From: Paenibacillus sp. FSL R10-2734
GTDB taxonomy: Bacteria; Bacillota; Bacilli; Paenibacillales; Paenibacillaceae
Length of the DNA stretch: 64,000 nucleotides
Reading direction: 5' to 3'
NCBI RefSeq assembly: GCF_037963865.1
Contig: NZ_CP150170.1
Location: 6,758,001-6,822,000 of the forward strand
Of this stretch, positions 61,795 through 64,000 are shown piece after piece. Each line of letters begins with the position of its first letter. Position 1 is the first letter of the stretch. Under the pieces are notes generated by a model. The model was not told the DNA's origin. It worked only from the letters and a program-made list of their open reading frames with translations, and searched no databases. The position numbers and the translations under genes were made by a program.

Positions 61795-63135
61795 CTAGAC
61801 CACCCCAGCCACACTAGCAGAATAACCGCTCAATCCACCCATCTGCGGGCGGCCAACAGAATGATAAACAAGGCCGGTACCCTCGATTTGCTCTTTGGAA
61901 TACACGTTGCGCCCATCGATCAGCACCCCGTTACGCATGCTTTTCGCCAGCTGATGCAGATCAATGTCCTTGAGTAAGCTCCAATCGGTCAGCAGACATA
62001 CAGCATCGCTCCCCTCAGCAGCTTCCTCTGGAATGTTGCACCAGCGAAGCTGCGGATGATCGTATTGCTGCCTGAAATTAGTAGCTGCGATTGGATCATA
62101 TAGTTTGACTGTTGCCCCTTCAGCCACCAGCGCCTCAACAATCTCTCTGGCTGGAGCTTCGCGGACATCATCAGTATTAGGCTTGAAGGCAAGACCCCAT
62201 ATCCCAATTGTCGAACCGCGTAGACTGCCAAGTGATTCATGCAGCTTGGAGATGATCATGAACCGTTGTCCCTTGTTCACCTCAACCACAGATTTCAATA
62301 GTTTAAATTCGTAATCGACATTGCCCGCAATTTGAATGAGCGCATTCGTGTCTTTCGGGAAACAGGAGCCTCCATAACCGATACCAGCCTGCAGGAAGGA
62401 TGACCCGATTCTTTGGTCCATACCCATTCCTTCTGCTACCTCAGTTACATCAGCTCCCACTTTTTCGCAAATATTGGCGATCTCATTAATAAAGGAGATT
62501 TTAGTGGCCAAAAATGCATTCGAAGCATATTTAATCATTTCTGCACTGCGTATATCTGTTACAAATACATTTTCTGTGAAACCCTTATGAAGCTCGCGCA
62601 TGGTTGGTTCCAGCTCTGGATTATCAAGACCAATGACAATTCTGTCGGGATGAAGTGTATCGCGAATCGCTGAACCTTCACGTAAAAATTCAGGTGCAGA
62701 CACGATATCAAAAGGATGATGGGTAGACTTAGAGATCATTTTGGAGATCTTCTCATTTGTCCCTACTGGAACTGTAGATTTAGTCATTATAATTTTGTAC
62801 CCTTCCATCGCTTTAGCGATTTCAGTGGCTGCACCCTCAATATAAGTTAAGTCTGCTTCACCATTAGGCAGTGATGGCGTACCTACAGCAAGGATGATAA
62901 TATCTGAACGGCGCACCGAATCCTGAAGATCCGCAGAAAAGGATAACCGCTCCTCCCGAAGATTCAGTTCAATCATTTCTTCGATTCCCGGTTCATAGAT
63001 GGGCGATTCCATCCGTTTCAGCTTCATAATCTTTTCCTCGTCCTTATCCACACAGATGACATGATGTCCGCCTAGTGAAAAGCACACACCAGATACAAGA
63101 CCCACATACCCAGTACCGATTACTGTCAGCTTCAT
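61795..63135 (-). CDS. UDP-glucose 6-dehydrogenase family (nucleotide-sugar dehydrogenase)
   Basis: A 446-residue NAD-dependent enzyme. The N-terminal Rossmann motif is VIGTGYVGLVSGVCFS; the catalytic Cys is in GYGGSCFPKDTNALI (about residue 260); FKPNTDDVREAPA starts the C-terminal domain. It oxidises UDP-glucose to UDP-glucuronate or a related sugar nucleotide for polysaccharide or teichuronic acid synthesis. It starts four bases after the glycosyltransferase gene, so the two are co-transcribed. Confidence 0.93.
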   Translation of the reverse strand: MKLTVIGTGYVGLVSGVCFSLGGHHVICVDKDEEKIMKLKRMESPIYEPGIEEMIELNLREERLSFSADLQDSVRRSDIIILAVGTPSLPNGEADLTYIEGAATEIAKAMEGYKIIMTKSTVPVGTNEKISKMISKSTHHPFDIVSAPEFLREGSAIRDTLHPDRIVIGLDNPELEPTMRELHKGFTENVFVTDIRSAEMIKYASNAFLATKISFINEIANICEKVGADVTEVAEGMGMDQRIGSSFLQAGIGYGGSCFPKDTNALIQIAGNVDYEFKLLKSVVEVNKGQRFMIISKLHESLGSLRGSTIGIWGLAFKPNTDDVREAPAREIVEALVAEGATVKLYDPIAATNFRQQYDHPQLRWCNIPEEAAEGSDAVCLLTDWSLLKDIDLHQLAKSMRNGVLIDGRNVYSKEQIEGTGLVYHSVGRPQMGGLSGYSASVAGVV

Positions 63136-63139
63136 ACAA

Positions 63140-64000
63140 TCATCCTCCTTTTAGAAAATTGACGTAGGCCTGCTCAACATACTGCTTGAACTTAACCATA
63201 AATGCCTGCTCATCGAATTTACGTGCATGCTCCATGATTTGATCGATATCCCAAGCGTAAGACTCTACCTCATAAATAGCCTTTAGTAGATCCTCCACTT
63301 CTTGATGCTGAAAGAACACACCGTTTACATAAGGAATAATAGTATCTAGTGCACCACCTGCTTGATAAGCAATTACCGGTCTTCCTGCAGCGTTCGCTTC
63401 CAGCGGTGTGATTCCAAAGTCCTCTTCACCTGGAAAAATAAATGCTCTACACTGCGCCATCATTCCTGTCACTTGCTCATCTTCTAGCCGGCCTAGAAAC
63501 GATACATTTCCCTTAGCCATGCCTTCAAGACGCTTGCGATCTGGTCCATCCCCTACGATATAAAGCTTAAGACCGTTACGGTTAAAAGCCTCTACTGCCA
63601 GATCAATCCGCTTGTAGGAGACAAGTCGAGATACAATTAAATAATAGTCACCTATAGTAGAAGAGCTTGTAAACCGGGCTGTATTAATCGGTGGAAATAT
63701 GACATCTGCATCCCGGTGATAATAATTCTGAATCCTCGTCTTCACTACTGAAGAATTGGCTACGAACTGATTCACATTTTTGGAAGTCCGCTGGTCCCAT
63801 GTTTTGAGTTGCTGCATGTATACCTTAAGCATTTTCTTGAACAACCCGGAATTCGACTGACGTTCCATGTAGGTGTCATAATCCCATGCGAAGCGCATAG
63901 GCGTATGGCAGTAACAAAGATGAAACGTATGTTTAGGAACTTGAATACTTTTCATAAAAGCACTGCTGGAACTCAGGACGATATCGAAACCGCGAAAGTC
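63140..64000 (-). CDS. Glycosyltransferase family 4 (5' end beyond window)
   Basis: The 286 visible codons run open to the right edge, so the N-terminus is missing; an internal ATG at 63955 is not the start because the upstream codons (DFRGFDIVLSSSSAF) are family-like. CYCHTPMRFAWDYD resembles WbaZ-like mannosyltransferases. The C-terminal GT-B domain has SRLVSYKRIDLAVEAF, GDGPDRKRLEGMA, and FPGEEDFGITPLEANAAGRPVIAY. It likely builds a mannose-containing polymer from the GDP-mannose made by ManC. Confidence 0.9.
   Translation of the reverse strand, partial: DFRGFDIVLSSSSAFMKSIQVPKHTFHLCYCHTPMRFAWDYDTYMERQSNSGLFKKMLKVYMQQLKTWDQRTSKNVNQFVANSSVVKTRIQNYYHRDADVIFPPINTARFTSSSTIGDYYLIVSRLVSYKRIDLAVEAFNRNGLKLYIVGDGPDRKRLEGMAKGNVSFLGRLEDEQVTGMMAQCRAFIFPGEEDFGITPLEANAAGRPVIAYQAGGALDTIIPYVNGVFFQHQEVEDLLKAIYEVESYAWDIDQIMEHARKFDEQAFMVKFKQYVEQAYVNFLKGG

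Noticed and set aside
61446..61977. Overlapping plus- and minus-strand frames around 61446-61977
   Set aside because: They lie over the structured repeat and the end of the dehydrogenase gene and show no protein-like features.
1..64000. CRISPR arrays, tRNA or rRNA genes, intact insertion sequences, prophage
   Set aside because: No regularly spaced short repeats, no tRNA-like cloverleaf or rRNA segments, and no transposase, integrase or phage structural genes were recognised.

Overview
The window looks like chromosome of a spore-forming, moderate-GC member of the Firmicutes, most probably Paenibacillus. The evidence is an H-type small acid-soluble spore protein, a spore-type Ku/LigD set, a CIRCE-controlled groESL, T-box leaders, Bacillus-type ribosome binding sites with some TTG/GTG starts, and the gene order groEL-groES-tatC-tatA-moaB-moaC-(folate cyclo-ligase)-ydiF-leuA-tsaD-rimI-tsaB-tsaE, an expanded version of the ydi/gcp neighbourhood of Bacillus subtilis. 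The genus call is an inference from gene content and repeat types; no rRNA is present.

Region by region. 1-1050: a small RiPP locus on the minus strand, with a precursor carrying eight cysteines at exact three-residue spacing and the start of a radical SAM maturase cut by the left edge. 1150-14750: housekeeping block with chaperonin, Tat secretion, molybdopterin synthesis, folate salvage, an ABC-F ATPase, a DnaA-box cluster, leuA behind two tandem T-boxes, and the t6A tRNA modification genes tsaD/rimI/tsaB/tsaE. 14950-18330: sspH and a small unknown gene facing a Ku / DNA ligase / LigD-polymerase operon. 18530-24570: YitT-type membrane protein, cardiolipin synthase, an M23 peptidase with a bactofilin, and an ABC exporter. 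24770-34320: a stand-alone glutamate synthase large subunit, a YhgE/YhgD pair with a shared candidate operator, and a lipid glycosyltransferase. 34390-44550: assorted enzymes, a GrpB-family gene broken by one stop codon, dGTPase, a secreted His/Lys/Met-rich protein beside a sortase, a polysaccharide deacetylase, and a molybdate regulator with modAB. 44790-52300: WYL regulator, unknown genes, M50-like protease, AIM24 protein, Dps, K+/H+-type antiporter and a GC-rich GNAT gene. 52600-53350: a 231-bp tandem repeat. 53400-64000: a minus-strand polysaccharide cluster (glycosyltransferase, UDP-sugar dehydrogenase, ManC, two GH26 mannanase-like enzymes, and a clan-A glycosidase with a frameshift).

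The most notable items are the eight-cysteine thurincin-H-like RiPP precursor; a GEMM-I (cyclic di-GMP) riboswitch directly in front of a secreted GH26 enzyme inside an exopolysaccharide cluster, with only its 3' end retained before the neighbouring GH26 paralog; two dispersed repeats whose stem arms differ by compensatory changes; a DnaA-box cluster between ydiF and leuA; and tandem T-boxes before leuA. All functional assignments rest on reading motifs by eye; no database search was run.
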